This document shows positions 35,401 through 46,240 of a stretch of DNA of 64,000 bases, piece by piece. A model generated the notes under the pieces. That model saw only the letters and a list, made by a program, of their open reading frames with translations, did not search any database and was not told the origin of the DNA. How positions within the stretch are numbered: the stretch's first letter is position 1; each line of letters starts with the position of its first letter. Made by a program: the position numbers and the translations under genes. The stretch is taken from NCBI RefSeq assembly GCF_001625305.1, contig NW_017803923.1, positions 1-64,000 on the forward strand, in the 5' to 3' direction. The stretch is from Branchiostoma belcheri. Taxonomy: Eukaryota > Chordata > Leptocardii > Amphioxiformes > Branchiostomatidae.

Positions 35401-38400
35401 TGGCATCTTTAATTTCTCAGTGGCATTTATTTACAACAGAATAGGGTTCATTCAACTTACTTTTCAAAGAAATAAAGAGAATTTCGCTTTTGTACATGTT
35501 GTAGAAATGAATGTACAGGGTCATTACAGAAAGACATATTTCAGTGGTGTAACTACACATTTGATTGTACCAAGACTGAATAAATGTAACTCTCAAAGCA
35601 GATCTTTTGGTGGAAGCAATACAGTGTCGGGTAAAAAGGGCCGTTACCGTTTGCCACCCGATGTTCGGCTGACCCCACCAAAAAATACCGGTACATAATT
35701 CAAAATAACGCAAAGGGTCTCGTCAAAAAAAAATAAACCGTTCCAAGACCGAGCCCTGCCACAGACTGTTTAAAAAGAGTGTTGGTACACTGAAATGAAA
35801 ATATAAAGATTGTAAATAAACTCAGATTTTAAAACACGAAAACAAAATATAGTTTTGGTTACCTATAGACGTGTCCGTTGCGTCAGGTGAATTGACATGA
35901 CGCCTGATGTTCCTGCCATCAGCCCCCTCCATGGGCGGTTCTCCCCGTAACCCAGCCCGCTGCAGCCGCGCCTCACGAAATGGCGGCGACAGATTTACGG
36001 TCTCGGCATCTTCGTACGTATCTGAAGACGTTTCTAGCCCTTTCTGCCGCTTGTGATAAGCGGCGTTGCCATGGCGGGCACGCCCGTGCAGACCACTCTG
36101 GTGGACAGAAGGTGCTTGGGCCTGTGGTCCGCTGGTTTGACTGTTGCCGGGCCCCACAACAGGGGACCGGACCGGCTGTGCTTGCTCGTACATTTGCACT
36201 GCACTGACAAACAACGTTTGAGCAGTCTTTACCTATCAGAGATGCATGAATATCAGAGATGTTCGCGATTAGTCTGAAGAAGTGATACTGTATTTGCCCT
36301 TATATGGACAGATCTGCGCGTGACGCAGTGAGTATATTGTTTTTCAGCAAGCGACAGACCAATATACAGGACGAAGATGTGAACCTACGTAAGGAGTCAG
36401 ACACAACCAACTTAACTTTTCTTGGGCATGTTACGCAATGCGTATGGCATTCAATTTTTCAGGAAGCGGTAGACCAAGTTACAAGACCTACGCGAGGAGG
36501 CAGAACTAGGGGCGCGTATTTAAACGTTACATCAGGTACAGGTACAGAGGTTTATCTATATGTCCGGAAATGTACCTGTACCTACATATATGCATATGAT
36601 ACTTTGACTGTTCCTGAAAGATCTGCTGTATATTAACAAGCTAGTCAGTAAACAGTTTTAAAAAGCAAGTAGCACATGAGTGGATCCGGAAGAACCATAT
36701 AGACAAGTAATATTAACACCGAGCAGATTATTATTGGAATGAGCAGAGCACTTTGGACTAATGCCTCTGACTATTTACAGCTTAGAGGTACATATCCAAT
36801 ATTTTGTCACAAACTTCTCTGTTACATAGCGGATCATAATGACCCCCAGCGGGGGTCTTCACGCTTCGTTAAAATTGAAAAATCTCAAGATTCATTCTAA
36901 AGATCTCAATATTTTAGACGAAATCTTGAGATCTTATAAGACAANNNNNNNNNNNNNNNNNNNNTTTTGTATGTTTAAATCACTTGGTCCTTTATTTATT
37001 ATTCTGTATCATAGTTTGATTTCTTGTTGATGCTTTTTGGATAGGCTTTCTTTGATCATGTGATGTGTTGTTTTCCAGGCTTTCTGTTGACATAGGCTAT
37101 GAGAACTGGGGAGAAGAGGAGGAAGATGCGTATGAATACTTTGATGATGTGGAGAAAGATCCGGACTACGTTCCGTCTGTGACAATGAGGTATGTGTCTT
37201 GTGAGTAGGGAGATAATCTGTATGCTTTCAGTTGCCCTTGGTATTCAGTGTTCTTATATGTTTAAAAGAGTTCATGACTGTAGAGCATAGCTGTATCCAA
37301 TGTTGGCCTTCAATAGTATGTTTTAGGTTAATCTGTGTTTTATGGTACAAGTTATGTGATGATCTTCCTTACAAGTATCAACCCAAGTTGACTTAAAAAA
37401 ATTGTTTGCTATTGTCAATCTTTCTTTAAATGAAATAAATGTATCTTGTTTCCTGTCCATATTTCAGGACATCATCCACCATTCTAGGTCGGGACATCGA
37501 GACATACGGTGTCATCACACCTGGGGAGGAGGTTTACGACCATGCCTTGTCAGTAGGAGTGGCAGATGAGACCGATGACAACATCGAGTTTCCAGATGAG
37601 ATCAAGGTCAACCACTCTGGTGACATCAAGGATGAGCAGTGTTCCATCGTGTACACGAAAAGCCTGCTTTAGCTGGTGGAGTTCCTGCAACAACCTGCAG
37701 ACAAGATGAAGTGCAGGGACCCAAAGTGCAGTGCAACCGGACAGCCCAACCCAGTGGCCAAGTCCATTGGCACTGGAATCGTCCTTAAATGGGTAAGCTC
37801 ACACTTTTTTGTCAGACACTGACCAACTTGCTTCTTATATCAAAATGTGATGTCTAGCCATTGCCCCTGCATTTATATTAGTTTTCCTGTTGCAACTATA
37901 TGAAGCTGCATTTAATGTTACTTGCATTAGTAGGGTTGTCCAAACAGGATCTGTTTACCTTTTTTTTCTGCAGTACTGTGGTAGTGGGCATCTCATTTGG
38001 AAGTGGCTACAGCCAGCCCAGGTTCAAGTATGGACTTCAGGCGGGGGACTTCATGCTGTCCTCCAGCATTCTGCTGTCGGGGAACAACTACAGCAAGGTC
38101 AGCCTGATGTCCAGCTTCATGAACCTGGGGTGTGTCTGTGAGACAACATTTCTGAGAGTCCAGAGGCAGTACTGTGTGCCTGTCATAGAGACCTTCTGGC
38201 AGCGCAAACTGCAGGCCCTTGTAAGAGAAATGAAGAGGAGGGACAAGGTCGTTCTGCTTGGTATGTACTATGTGTTGTATCATTTGACTTGCATATACAC
38301 TGCTATTGCTATCAATATTTTGTTTTATATAATGGGGTGAAAATTTATGGAACTAGTATGGAACGTAATTAGCCATTACTCTGCTGCATTATAACATGGG

Positions 38401-41047
38401 GACAGATGCTATGGAAAGCAATAATTAATGTTTTACAAACATCTTTATTTTGCACATACACAGGAGACGGACGGATGGACTCACCAGGACACAATGCACA
38501 GTATTGCACGTACACTGTCCTGGATGGGAACACAAGGGCCATCGTTGCTGTGGAAGTGGTGGACAAGAGGCAGACAGACAGAAAGTCTTCAATCATGGAG
38601 AAGAGGGGGTTTGAGAAAGCCATGGACAAACTCTTGGAGGCAAGGGTGCCAATTGAAGAGGTTTGCACCGATGCACACCCACAAATTGGTGCACTGATGA
38701 GTAAGTAATGTTAAACTTAAGTATGTGCTTTCTTGTTCTAGTCCATTTCTTCAGATGCTGTCAGACAAATTCTATAAACTCTTACTGTTTTTTTAACTCA
38801 AAAGAATGCATCCTGTAATAGCTCAGGTGCAGCAATTTCAGTTTATACCTGTATTTATTGGCAATAAAGTGGGTCATTACAATGGTCAACACAGACAGAG
38901 TAACTTGGTAACGATTCAACCAGAACATGTTTTATTCCTTATAAACAGATGCTGACAAAGGGAAATACGGAGTAAAGGGAATATTTCATTCCCTAGACGT
39001 CTGGCATGGAGCCAAAAACCTCATGAAGAAGCTGATTGCAGTAAGTATTCGTAGTATCCTGAAGTATTTGATATGTAATACTATTCATTCTTACTTTTGG
39101 TAGCATTTGAATGGATTGGTTACAATAACTCAGGAATAACACATGCATCTTTGTTTTCTTAGGAAGATGAGACTTGGGCTCATAATTCATACAGCGAACA
39201 ATGTAGCTTATACATGATGAAAATACTGCACTATTGATATGCCATAAACTATAAAAGGTGTAACAGTATTGATCACAAGTATTATGTTAGAAAGCAGGTA
39301 CCTTCTACAGTATTTGAGGCACAATGTACTTATGATTGTCTCTTTTTTTGCCATAGGCTGGACAGGAGAAGTCCTGTACAGACCTAAAGCAGTGGACCAG
39401 GGACATCATCAACCACTTCTGGTGGTGCTGCAACAAGGCCAGTACATTTGGCGAATTCATTGTGAGTACCGAGTCTTATACAAACACACAAGTCCATGGC
39501 ACATTTCTTTATGGCATCAGCAGAAGTCTTGGATCATAGTCAATGTGAAAAGTTACTTAGTTACTTAGAAAAGTTACTTACTATCTATCTTACACTTATC
39601 AAAGCCTCCTCCCCCACAGTGACATTGTTATCACTAATATATCACTAAATGCAGCTAGACATGAGCTTAAGTCGTGTCTCATGTGTCACTGTAGAATATC
39701 CATATCTGTATAACAAACCTTACTCATAATGACATATCAAGTATTCACATGGTTTTGTCTATAGGTACTGTGGAAAGGTGTCTTGCACCACGTGTGCGAT
39801 GTGCACACATGGGCCATGGGTCAGTGTGACCATAACCCAATCAGTGCAGACACTCCCCGGACGAAAACCTGGCTCGTGTCTGGTTCCCCTGCCCACAAGA
39901 AATTGGCAACGATCATACTAAATCCAAGGTGGCTGAAGACCACCCACAAGTACCTACGCTTCCGGTGAGTGTAATTGCATATCTTGGTGTCCCTATGTAT
40001 CCCTTATTTATGTATGACATATGTCCCTTTTCGTGCTCAAATGGTGATACATGTCGTTTTTTCTTACACTTTTTTATCACACATTTTCTGTTTCCCTATA
40101 TCCAGTCAGTTCTTTATGTATATAGGACATTTTTTTAATCAAGTTTCACAAGTAACTATTGACAACAATCTTAAAAAAAGTTTGAACAAAGCATGCCAAT
40201 TGTAGACATGTTGAAAATCTATTATGTTCCAGAACGACATCAGACCTGGAGTCCTTCCAGAATCACATACTGATGTATGCATCTAAGAGGTACGCCTTCA
40301 GCCCCCCGGTCTACGAGGCCAGGTGCCAGCTTGCTGCCCTAGACTACAACGAGCACAAGGACAGGGCAGTGTGGAAAGCCAAGGATGGACATATCAAGTG
40401 AGTAGATATGTTTTCTCTCGCCTTGTCACCCAGCTAAGGCAACATGTTTAGCATAAATGGTTGGTTTGTTTAATTTGTTTGTATGAAGTAGGTCGCTGTG
40501 TAGGCTACTGTAGAGACCAACCCTGACCCTAAGCAGTTAATGACCACTGTGTGGTCTGTCCACGACCTGAGCTGCTCTACTACCACATTAGTTGGGACTG
40601 GAGGAATCTTAGCTAGGTTACCAAACCTCCTGGGATCAGTTTCAGACATTTTGTTCCAGTTGCAAAGATGATGGGAATTTACAATTGTGTTTAACATGTC
40701 AATCATTGAATTTGGAATGTTGGTAACCTGTAATTGTCATAGAAGTTATTTACGCTGTTTTGCATGTCTTCAGGTACAAGAGACGGTTCCAGAAGAAGTC
40801 TGAGCGTTGGTCAATCTATGTGCCTCGGGAACCGAAGAAGTACCTCTACATCAAGGACCTGCAGGCAGAGATCGTTGACAAGAGAGCCGACTCCGGGAGA
40901 GGCATGAGCACAACACAGCCCATGTCTGAAACAGATCCCAGGAGGCTCGGTACCCTAGCTAAGATACCTCCAGTGCCGACCAATGTGCTGGTAGAGCAGC
41001 ACAGGTCGAGGACAGACTTGCCTACACAGGGTTCATTAACCGCATAG
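32493..41047 (+). CDS. AT-hook DDE transposase, Kolobok type (one stop codon, one frameshift)
   Basis: Would cut and join the element's ends in the nucleus. Twelve exons with consistent GT-AG phases: 32493-32701, 33454-33612, 33921-33986, 37079-37189, 37468-37792, 37974-38260, 38464-38700, 38949-39040, 39357-39461, 39765-39964, 40233-40397 and 40774-41047. Length would be about 742 residues. An AT-hook (KKRGRGRPRVGTP) is near residue 10, followed by acidic regions. A CxxxxC...CxxxH pattern (KCRDPKC, YCGSGH) may bind zinc. The DDE core is GDGRMDSPGH (386-395), CTDAHPQIG (D about 455), SLDVWHGAKN and probably E in FGEFI (about 528). A TAG interrupts exon 5 at 37670-37672, and one extra base near 38007 shifts frame between GHLIWKW and YSQPRFKYG. 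Otherwise the copy is intact, so it is recent. Confidence 0.85.
34207..35125 (-). mobile_element. Family A MITE in transposase intron 3
   Basis: Bounded by TTAA (34207-34210; 35122-35125), ends CCCTACCTAGACCGGGG and CCCGGTCTAGGTAGGG, 919 bp, reverse orientation. It carries AAGATGGCGGACCATATCAT, AAGATGGCGGATATCTT and a tight cluster TGACGTCATAATGACGTCAT near 34932-34951. It must have inserted after the 12-kb transposon acquired this intron, or travelled with it. Confidence 0.85.
35850..36205 (-). CDS. Exon-like GC-rich reading frame inside the transposon
   Basis: An open frame on the minus strand (MYEQAQPVRSPVVGPGNS through SSDTYEDAETVNL to SPDATDTSI) is much richer in GC than its flanks. It is preceded by a possible acceptor (TTTGTCAG, about 36205) and followed by a donor ATAG|GTAACC (about 35862). 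The Tyr motif YEDAETV resembles cytoplasmic tails of membrane proteins. It is not part of either element gene as assembled and lies antisense in transposase intron 3. It could be captured host sequence. Function unknown. Confidence 0.3.
36945..36964. other. Assembly gap (20 N)
   Basis: Twenty N bases in transposase intron 3. The left side carries a hairpin-capable AGATCTCAATATTTTAGACG followed by TTGAGATCT. Confidence 1.
40485..40660 (-). repeat. Inverted partial copy of transposase exon 12 in intron 11
   Basis: The minus strand reads MSETDPRRFGNLAKIPPVPT then NVVVEQLRSWTD, nearly the same as MSETDPRRLGTLAKIPPVPT and NVLVEQHRSRTD in exon 12 at about 40921-41020. Intron 11 therefore holds an inverted duplicate about 260 bp from the original. 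The pre-mRNA could fold on itself here. Confidence 0.85.
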
Positions 41048-41079
41048 GGTCAGGGTAAGGGTTAGTGTAACTGTTACAT
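41048..41079. other. 32-bp gap between convergent stop codons
   Basis: The transposase stop (41045-41047, +) and the ballast-domain gene stop (41080-41082, -) are only 32 bp apart, so the two 3' UTRs must overlap and produce complementary RNA. I see no clear AATAAA on either strand in the gap. Confidence 0.85.
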
Positions 41080-43721
41080 CTAAAACAGTCTATTTACACG
41101 GAAGCCAGTGTAATGTCCATTGACATCCGGGAACTCGTCCCGGATGCGCCAGACACAGCAGGAGGGTATGACCACCCTGTTACCCTCCCCAAGGCGCCCA
41201 TGCTGCCACACCACAAACTGCCTGTAGGCAGCATGTCTAAACTCTCGGTGGTCCGCCCCTGGCTCCTGGTCTTCCTGCAAGGCCAGGAGATCGTTCCTGG
41301 TGTCCCTGTTGAGCTGCAGGACTCCCCGCTGCAGGATGTACAAGTCAATCTCCTGAAAAGGATAAGAGTTCTTACTTGATTGCTTGACATACTATGTCCT
41401 GCTTTTTGTGTAATATGGATATTGTAAGAGAGTAAAAGAGTTGTAAAGAGTGTTTGAAACAGAGCAAACAAGTAACAATGAACAACGATGTGGAGAAATA
41501 TTTTTGTAGGGAACAATTATAGACTTGTATACAAGTAATAGGTATAGATAAAGCAAGGTACATTTATTGGTAGTAGAACTCTGATCCTGTTACATACCTA
41601 TACATAATACCAATGTGCAAGTTGGATGACATGTTTACATAGTGCTATTTTGTTTTCATACAGTTGAGTTCCCTTGTAGGTTTTGTATAGATAACAGGTA
41701 TTTTTGTAAAACTGCTGTGAAATGTTTTACCTTTATGTATATTGGTCTGTACTCTAAAGTTTTCTAGTGGTAGGTTGCATGACAAATGGATTTCATCTGG
41801 AACTTTGCGCCTTGAAATATGTATACAGGGAAATACCATGTGCTATTCATTGTACTGTCAACATGAATTGTGATATGATTCTGATATGTATGCAATACGA
41901 CGTGATGTGAATAGAACCGGCTAGCCACTTACTGGAAGTCGCGAAACACACCACCGTGCATCCATGTCGCAGCACTTCCTCTCGAGATCGGTCGGCATCT
42001 CGCGACAGTTGCTGCATCTGCACCATGGTGGAACAGCATGCCTCCCCTCATCTCCATCTCCGCCTCCACCTGCTCCTCCATCTCCACCTGCTCCATCTCC
42101 AGCTCCTCCATCTCCACCTGGTCCTCCTGCACCTCCAGCAACTATGCCCGAAGCCATGTCGGCAATCCTCCTCCCCTCACCCACCTGGAGGATGTCAAGG
42201 AGGATGGAAGGCTTGCTCCTCGCCACGAGCTTTAGAAGGTCGTGCGAAGCCTCCAACGGCAGGACACCTACCAGCTCCTAAGAAAACAAAGGGATCAGAA
42301 CTAAAACTGATGGAAGAGACCAAAGTGTAATAGAATTATATGCTCTCCAAATTCCACATGTATCGCTGATTGCAAATCTATAGCATTATACTGATAGAAT
42401 GGGATTTTGAATTGTTCTTACGTTTAGTTTGTTCTCTCTCTCTTGTTGGAGAGAGAGTATCCTCTCCCTGTCCTCGGCAGACGCTCTGATAGGAATATGC
42501 CGCCGCCGGGCTCCTCTGGTGGCTCCACCTCCCCTCGCCCCACTTCCTCTGCCGCCTCTTCCTCCTGCCCCTCTCCCCCCGCTGCCTCTCCCCCTGCCGC
42601 CTCTCCCCCTGCCGCCTCTCCCCCTGCCGCCTCTCCCCCTGCCGCCTCTCCCCCTGCTGCCTTGCTCTGTCTCCTCCTCCTCTGCATCCTCTTCCTCTAC
42701 ATCCCCATCCTCCTCACCACCGCTCTCATCACTCCCGTCCTCACTCGCATCAGTGTCGATGGACAAATCTGCCAAGGGAAGGGACATGTCCATGTCCTCC
42801 TGGGGATCCTCCTGAGGCTGGAGGGGCGTGGCGTCTGCAGGCTGGTTCACCTGGTTCCTCTGTTCCAAGTGCCGGGCAAATTCCCTTCCTCGGGCTGGAT
42901 TGTCCTAGGTCATACAGGGAAAGGTATATGAGAAATAGTACTATATTGATTTCAGACACAGATAGAAAAAACACTTCTCCTGACAATTCATCCCAGGAAA
43001 TTCATAAACTAATATTATAAATAGTGTAGAGGTCTGATAATGATTGAAAGACCTTTATTGTAAATTTTGACCTTATAAGCTAAACACTATGTGCAGACAG
43101 TGATACAAGTCTGGTATTTGACATCTATAGCATACTATTATGTTCGTTCGGGTACACATCTGTTCACATCCCCATCTGCGTGCATTGATTTGGCTGGATA
43201 ACGGAAACGTCTTTAGATCTGCAATTAGCACGGCAACGCGAAAAGTAACACTGAAATGCTAAATTCCGCTTTGGCAAAATTGAATGAATTACAAAACAAA
43301 TCACTTCAAACTCTTTACGGCCACAATAGACACATTTTCTTATACATTCAAAAGTGCTAGGTAAAAGATGAACTCTTCATTCAGGTAAGTTGCATTTTTT
43401 TGGGGGGTCAATTTCCAAGAGTAGTGAAATATTTCACGTCAATGTGTTTTTTCCGATGATCGGAGAAGCGAACGTAATTATGCACACGTCCGACAGACCG
43501 CTAAAATCGCAAAGTTTTAGCATGGAAACAAACTCTACTTAGTCTACACACACTGGAATTGGAAACTGAAGGTAGTTTATATATATATTTCAATTACTTT
43601 GTCTACTCACGTATTTATTGGCAAAGACTAAACTTGTCGAGATGAACACCAGAGATGACATACGACGCAAAAAGTTGAAAACAAATAGAAGTTTACATAC
43701 CTCATCGTCATCGTCCAACAT
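41080..43721 (-). CDS. Acidic RGG protein with P2X7 C-terminal (ballast) domain, transposon-encoded
   Basis: Four exons, phase 0 throughout: exon 1 ending at 43701 (FMLDDDDE), 42904-42422, 42277-41933 and 41352-41080. From the ATG at 43719-43721 it gives about 373 residues. An upstream ATG (43771-43773, MAGRPRRATK) is in a frame one base off and may be the original start. Exon 2 encodes an acidic stretch, then a GRGGR repeat (15-bp DNA unit, about 42576-42660). Exon 3 has a Gly/Asp run, then [20 protein letters not shown]. Exon 4 has [19 protein letters not shown] and [15 protein letters not shown], with a GHYTGF end. The WCxC-C-CC, RHxAYR and IPSCCxWRIR..FP blocks define the zinc-binding ballast at the end of vertebrate P2X7. 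No channel domain is present. RGG and acidic parts suggest RNA or protein binding; role in transposition unknown. Confidence 0.85.
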
Positions 43722-43773
43722 GAAACCTCTCGATGGCTTTCTCTTTCGTTGCTCGCCGGGGACGACCTGCCAT

Positions 43774-44135
43774 TGTCACGTATAAAAAAAAACGAAACGA
43801 ACTGCGAGCGCAAAAAAAGTTCTGAAAAGTGCGACGGAGAATAATGAACGTGCGTGTGATCTCTGATAAGCCGACTGACAGCCGTGTCAGAAAGGTCACC
43901 GAGGATCACGTGACAATCTCCGGAAGCGTTCGGGGATCATCGGTAGGCTTCGCGCGCGGTCGGCAGATTTGAAAAATGGCTGCCTTCCAAAGCCGGGCCG
44001 GGAAAGCGTGCAGATTTCAGCGAGTTCTCACCGCTCAACGACATCGCTTTTTGCTCAACGAAGGTCGATATGGGCTAGGATGGTGTTGTTCAATCATACC
44101 ATGTAACTAGGTGACTAGAATTTTTATTTTGTAAA
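43774..44135 (-). promoter_or_regulatory. Probable 5' region of the ballast-domain gene
   Basis: CpG-rich sequence (GCTTCGCGCGCGGTCGGCAG near 43950; GCCGGGCCGGGAAAGCG near 43993) between the start region of the minus-strand gene and the right terminal repeat. It mirrors the CpG-rich region at the left end. Confidence 0.4.
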
Positions 44136-44171
44136 TCCAGTTTTAATGCCCAGAAATCGCACTGGATGCCT
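44136..44171 (-). repeat. Right terminal inverted repeat of the 12-kb transposon
   Basis: Inverted match to 32217-32252 (33 of 36). The TTAA duplication follows at 44172-44175. Confidence 0.9.
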
Positions 44172-44558
44172 TTAAACCTTCCGTCATATAAAAATTCAAG
44201 TAGTAATGAACTTTTTAAGGAAAAATATGGATTCAGACGTCATCAAATTAGCATAAACTATGCATCATTATTGATAAAATGACATGAAATTACATAGGAT
44301 GGTATGAATGTAAGAAAGCATGTGTAACTCAACATAAAAGCCTGAAATTACTGAATTTCGCTGAAGATGCCTACAACAAAAACATTGATATGGCAACACA
44401 AGAAATTTTTATCTTGTTTAACTGGTACAAATTGTGGCCAGATGTATTCTAGGAAAAGTAACCAAATTTTGTTGCTCTAACCCTAACCGTTCGGACGTTA
44501 CACGACATCAAATTTAGCGATGACATTTTAAACCCCCCTAGCCAGTCTAGATAGTTAA
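44172..44558 (+). mobile_element. Family A MITE, right part (split by the 12-kb transposon)
   Basis: Continues the MITE half at 31955-32216. TTAAACCTTCC is followed by GACGTCATCAAATTAGCATA, ATGCCTACAACAAAAACATT (a degraded form of the usual GCCTGTCAGAAACCCGTT), and the end CCAGTCTAGATAGTTAA (TTAA at 44555-44558). Confidence 0.75.
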
Positions 44559-44589
44559 AAGGTAAACACGTTTTTAAATCGCTGAAAAA

Positions 44590-46240
44590 ACTTTTTTTAC
44601 AGGATTCAGAAAAACCTAAGGGGCATCAGATAACATCTTCATATTGAAAACTCTAATACCTAAACAGACATATTCTGGAAAACGCTTATCCACTTGTTTT
44701 GTCGACCTATCAAAAGCCTTTGACTCCATTTGACACGAGGAACTGCTATCCAAACTTCTCTCCAAGGGCATTTCAGGCAAACTCAAGATCTTCGACATAA
44801 TTAAAAACTTATACAACCAGTCCGAAGCCCGTGTCAAAATTAGAAATGGCCTGAGCGAAGCTTTTCCTGTTGAAATCGGTGTTCGGCAAGGGTGTGTTTT
44901 AAGCCCCACCCTATTCAACCTGTACATAAGTGACCTCATAGACAAACTCAATGCAGAAAACCTAGATGCCCCCTTTTACAATCTTCAAAAAAGAAATAGC
45001 ATATTTTATGCCGACGATGTTGTTATATTGTCGGAATGTAAGCATGGACTTCAGAATGCAACTAACAATCTCGGCCGATATTGTCAACAATGGAAATCAG
45101 CGTAGCAAAAACCAAAGTTATAGTGTGTAACAAAATAAGCATTTTATTGCCTAACATTAGTTTCTTATAATATAATAAAGAGATAGAGATAGCTCCATTA
45201 TATTGTTACCTAAAAGTTATGTTTACAGCAGGATGTACATTTAGTGCTGCCATGAAAAATTTACAAAAGAGAGCCTCAGAGCGACGAGAAGTACTCTTGG
45301 AGAAACTAGGTCTTCCGTATCGCTTCAATGTAAACTGTTTGACACATGTATTGTACCGATATTATTGTATGTATCTGAAATATGGTGCAGTAGCAATATG
45401 AATGACAAATCTGAAAAAGAAACTGTTTATCTTAAATTCTGTAAATATATTCTTGGAATTCGGGGGAACGCCAGTAACTTTGCATGTAGAGCGGAACTGG
45501 GACGTTTCCCTTTACTGATAGAGGCTCAATGCAGAATGTACAATTACTATTTACTATTTCAAATTAGCCAACGAAGCACATACAAGTAGTCTTCAACATG
45601 AAACCTAGTTGGTACAACAAGAGCTAGATCGCCGAAAATTACCCTGCGGGTTATCAGATGTAAGGAACCTTTTAGAGAAATCTGGATTTGCCTATCTGTA
45701 CATTAATGGTCACTTAAAATCGCCGTCTAATCTAAATGAACTAAAACAAAGACTCAGAACTACAAGTAAAAGGAAGAAGAGAAAACCAAGGCAACAAACT
45801 AAGGACATACAAAACATTCAAAGAGATTTATGAAAGAGAAACCTATTTAAACATTGCAAACTTCGAACATCGCAGAGCCATGTGTAAACTTCGCATTAGT
45901 GACTATCCCTTACGTATAGAATCCGACAGGAATAGCTTTACCCGTCTGGAAGATAGAACGTGCGAATTCTGTAATCAGTTATTTATTGAAAACGAGATAC
46001 ACTTTCTACTTGACTGTACATTATTTAAAGATGAACGCCAAGAGCTATTCGATATTTTACAATTAGACAAAGTATGTAAGAAAATGTCAAAGCAAGGATA
46101 CTTTTAAACACTTGATGTCATCCAAGAACGAACGCATAGCAGAGAAACTATGTAATTATGTTTCCAGATGTTTCGGAAAGAGAGAAGAAAGGGCAACTAA
46201 CAGTAGATGATAGGTAGTATATAGTATTGTTGTAATATAA
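44590..46240 (+). mobile_element. Degenerate LINE (RT to CCHC end)
   Basis: Reading frames in order give FVDLSKAFDSI (about 44697), ISGKLKIFDIIKNLYNQSEA, GVRQGCVLSPTLFNLYISDL (about 44882-44940) and the catalytic SIFYADDVVILSECKHGLQN (about 44997-45055). Then come ECKHG..., an LGLPYRFNVNCLTH region (45305), and the C-terminal KLRISDYPLRIESDRNSFTR with CEFCNQLFIENEIHFLLDC (45880-46020). At least four frame breaks. Same family as the nested fragment at 1855-2424. Confidence 0.7.

Larger units (their letters stand above)
32217..44171. mobile_element. 12-kb Kolobok-type DNA transposon with two convergent genes
   Basis: The element starts AGGCATCCAGTGCGATTT at 32217 and ends with the inverted equivalent at 44171; the terminal inverted repeats are 36 bp with 33 matches. 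TTAA is duplicated outside both ends (32213-32216 and 44172-44175), the target duplication of Kolobok and piggyBac elements. The transposase it encodes (32493-41047, +) has the GDGRMDSPGH...YCTYT region known from Kolobok-type DDE enzymes, not from piggyBac. A second gene (43721-41080, -) encodes a P2X7-ballast-like protein. Intron 3 of the transposase contains a family A MITE and an exon-like GC-rich stretch. The transposon interrupts an older MITE, which fixes its boundaries. Kolobok assignment comes from motif memory and the TTAA, not from a search. Confidence 0.85.

Noticed and set aside
35339-35698. 119-codon frame in transposase intron 3
   Set aside because: No recognisable domain, no CpG or codon signal, and no suitable splice sites.
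32493-41047. A domesticated host transposase gene
   Set aside because: It lies between matching terminal repeats and target duplications in a recently inserted element and has two disabling changes, so a resident copy of the element explains it better.
42429-42931. Long proline-rich reading frames on the plus strand (APLPPLP and SPPAA repeats)
   Set aside because: They are the reverse strand of the RGG exon of the ballast-domain gene. That frame has splice sites and recognisable homology; these do not.
41080-43721. A P2X7 receptor gene
   Set aside because: Only the C-terminal ballast domain is present. There is no ATP-gated channel domain or pair of membrane segments in any exon.
32213-44175. 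piggyBac assignment of the 12-kb element on the basis of TTAA
   Set aside because: The encoded DDE region (GDGRMDSPGH, YCTYT, DVWH) and the terminal AGGCATCC do not match piggyBac. Kolobok also uses TTAA.
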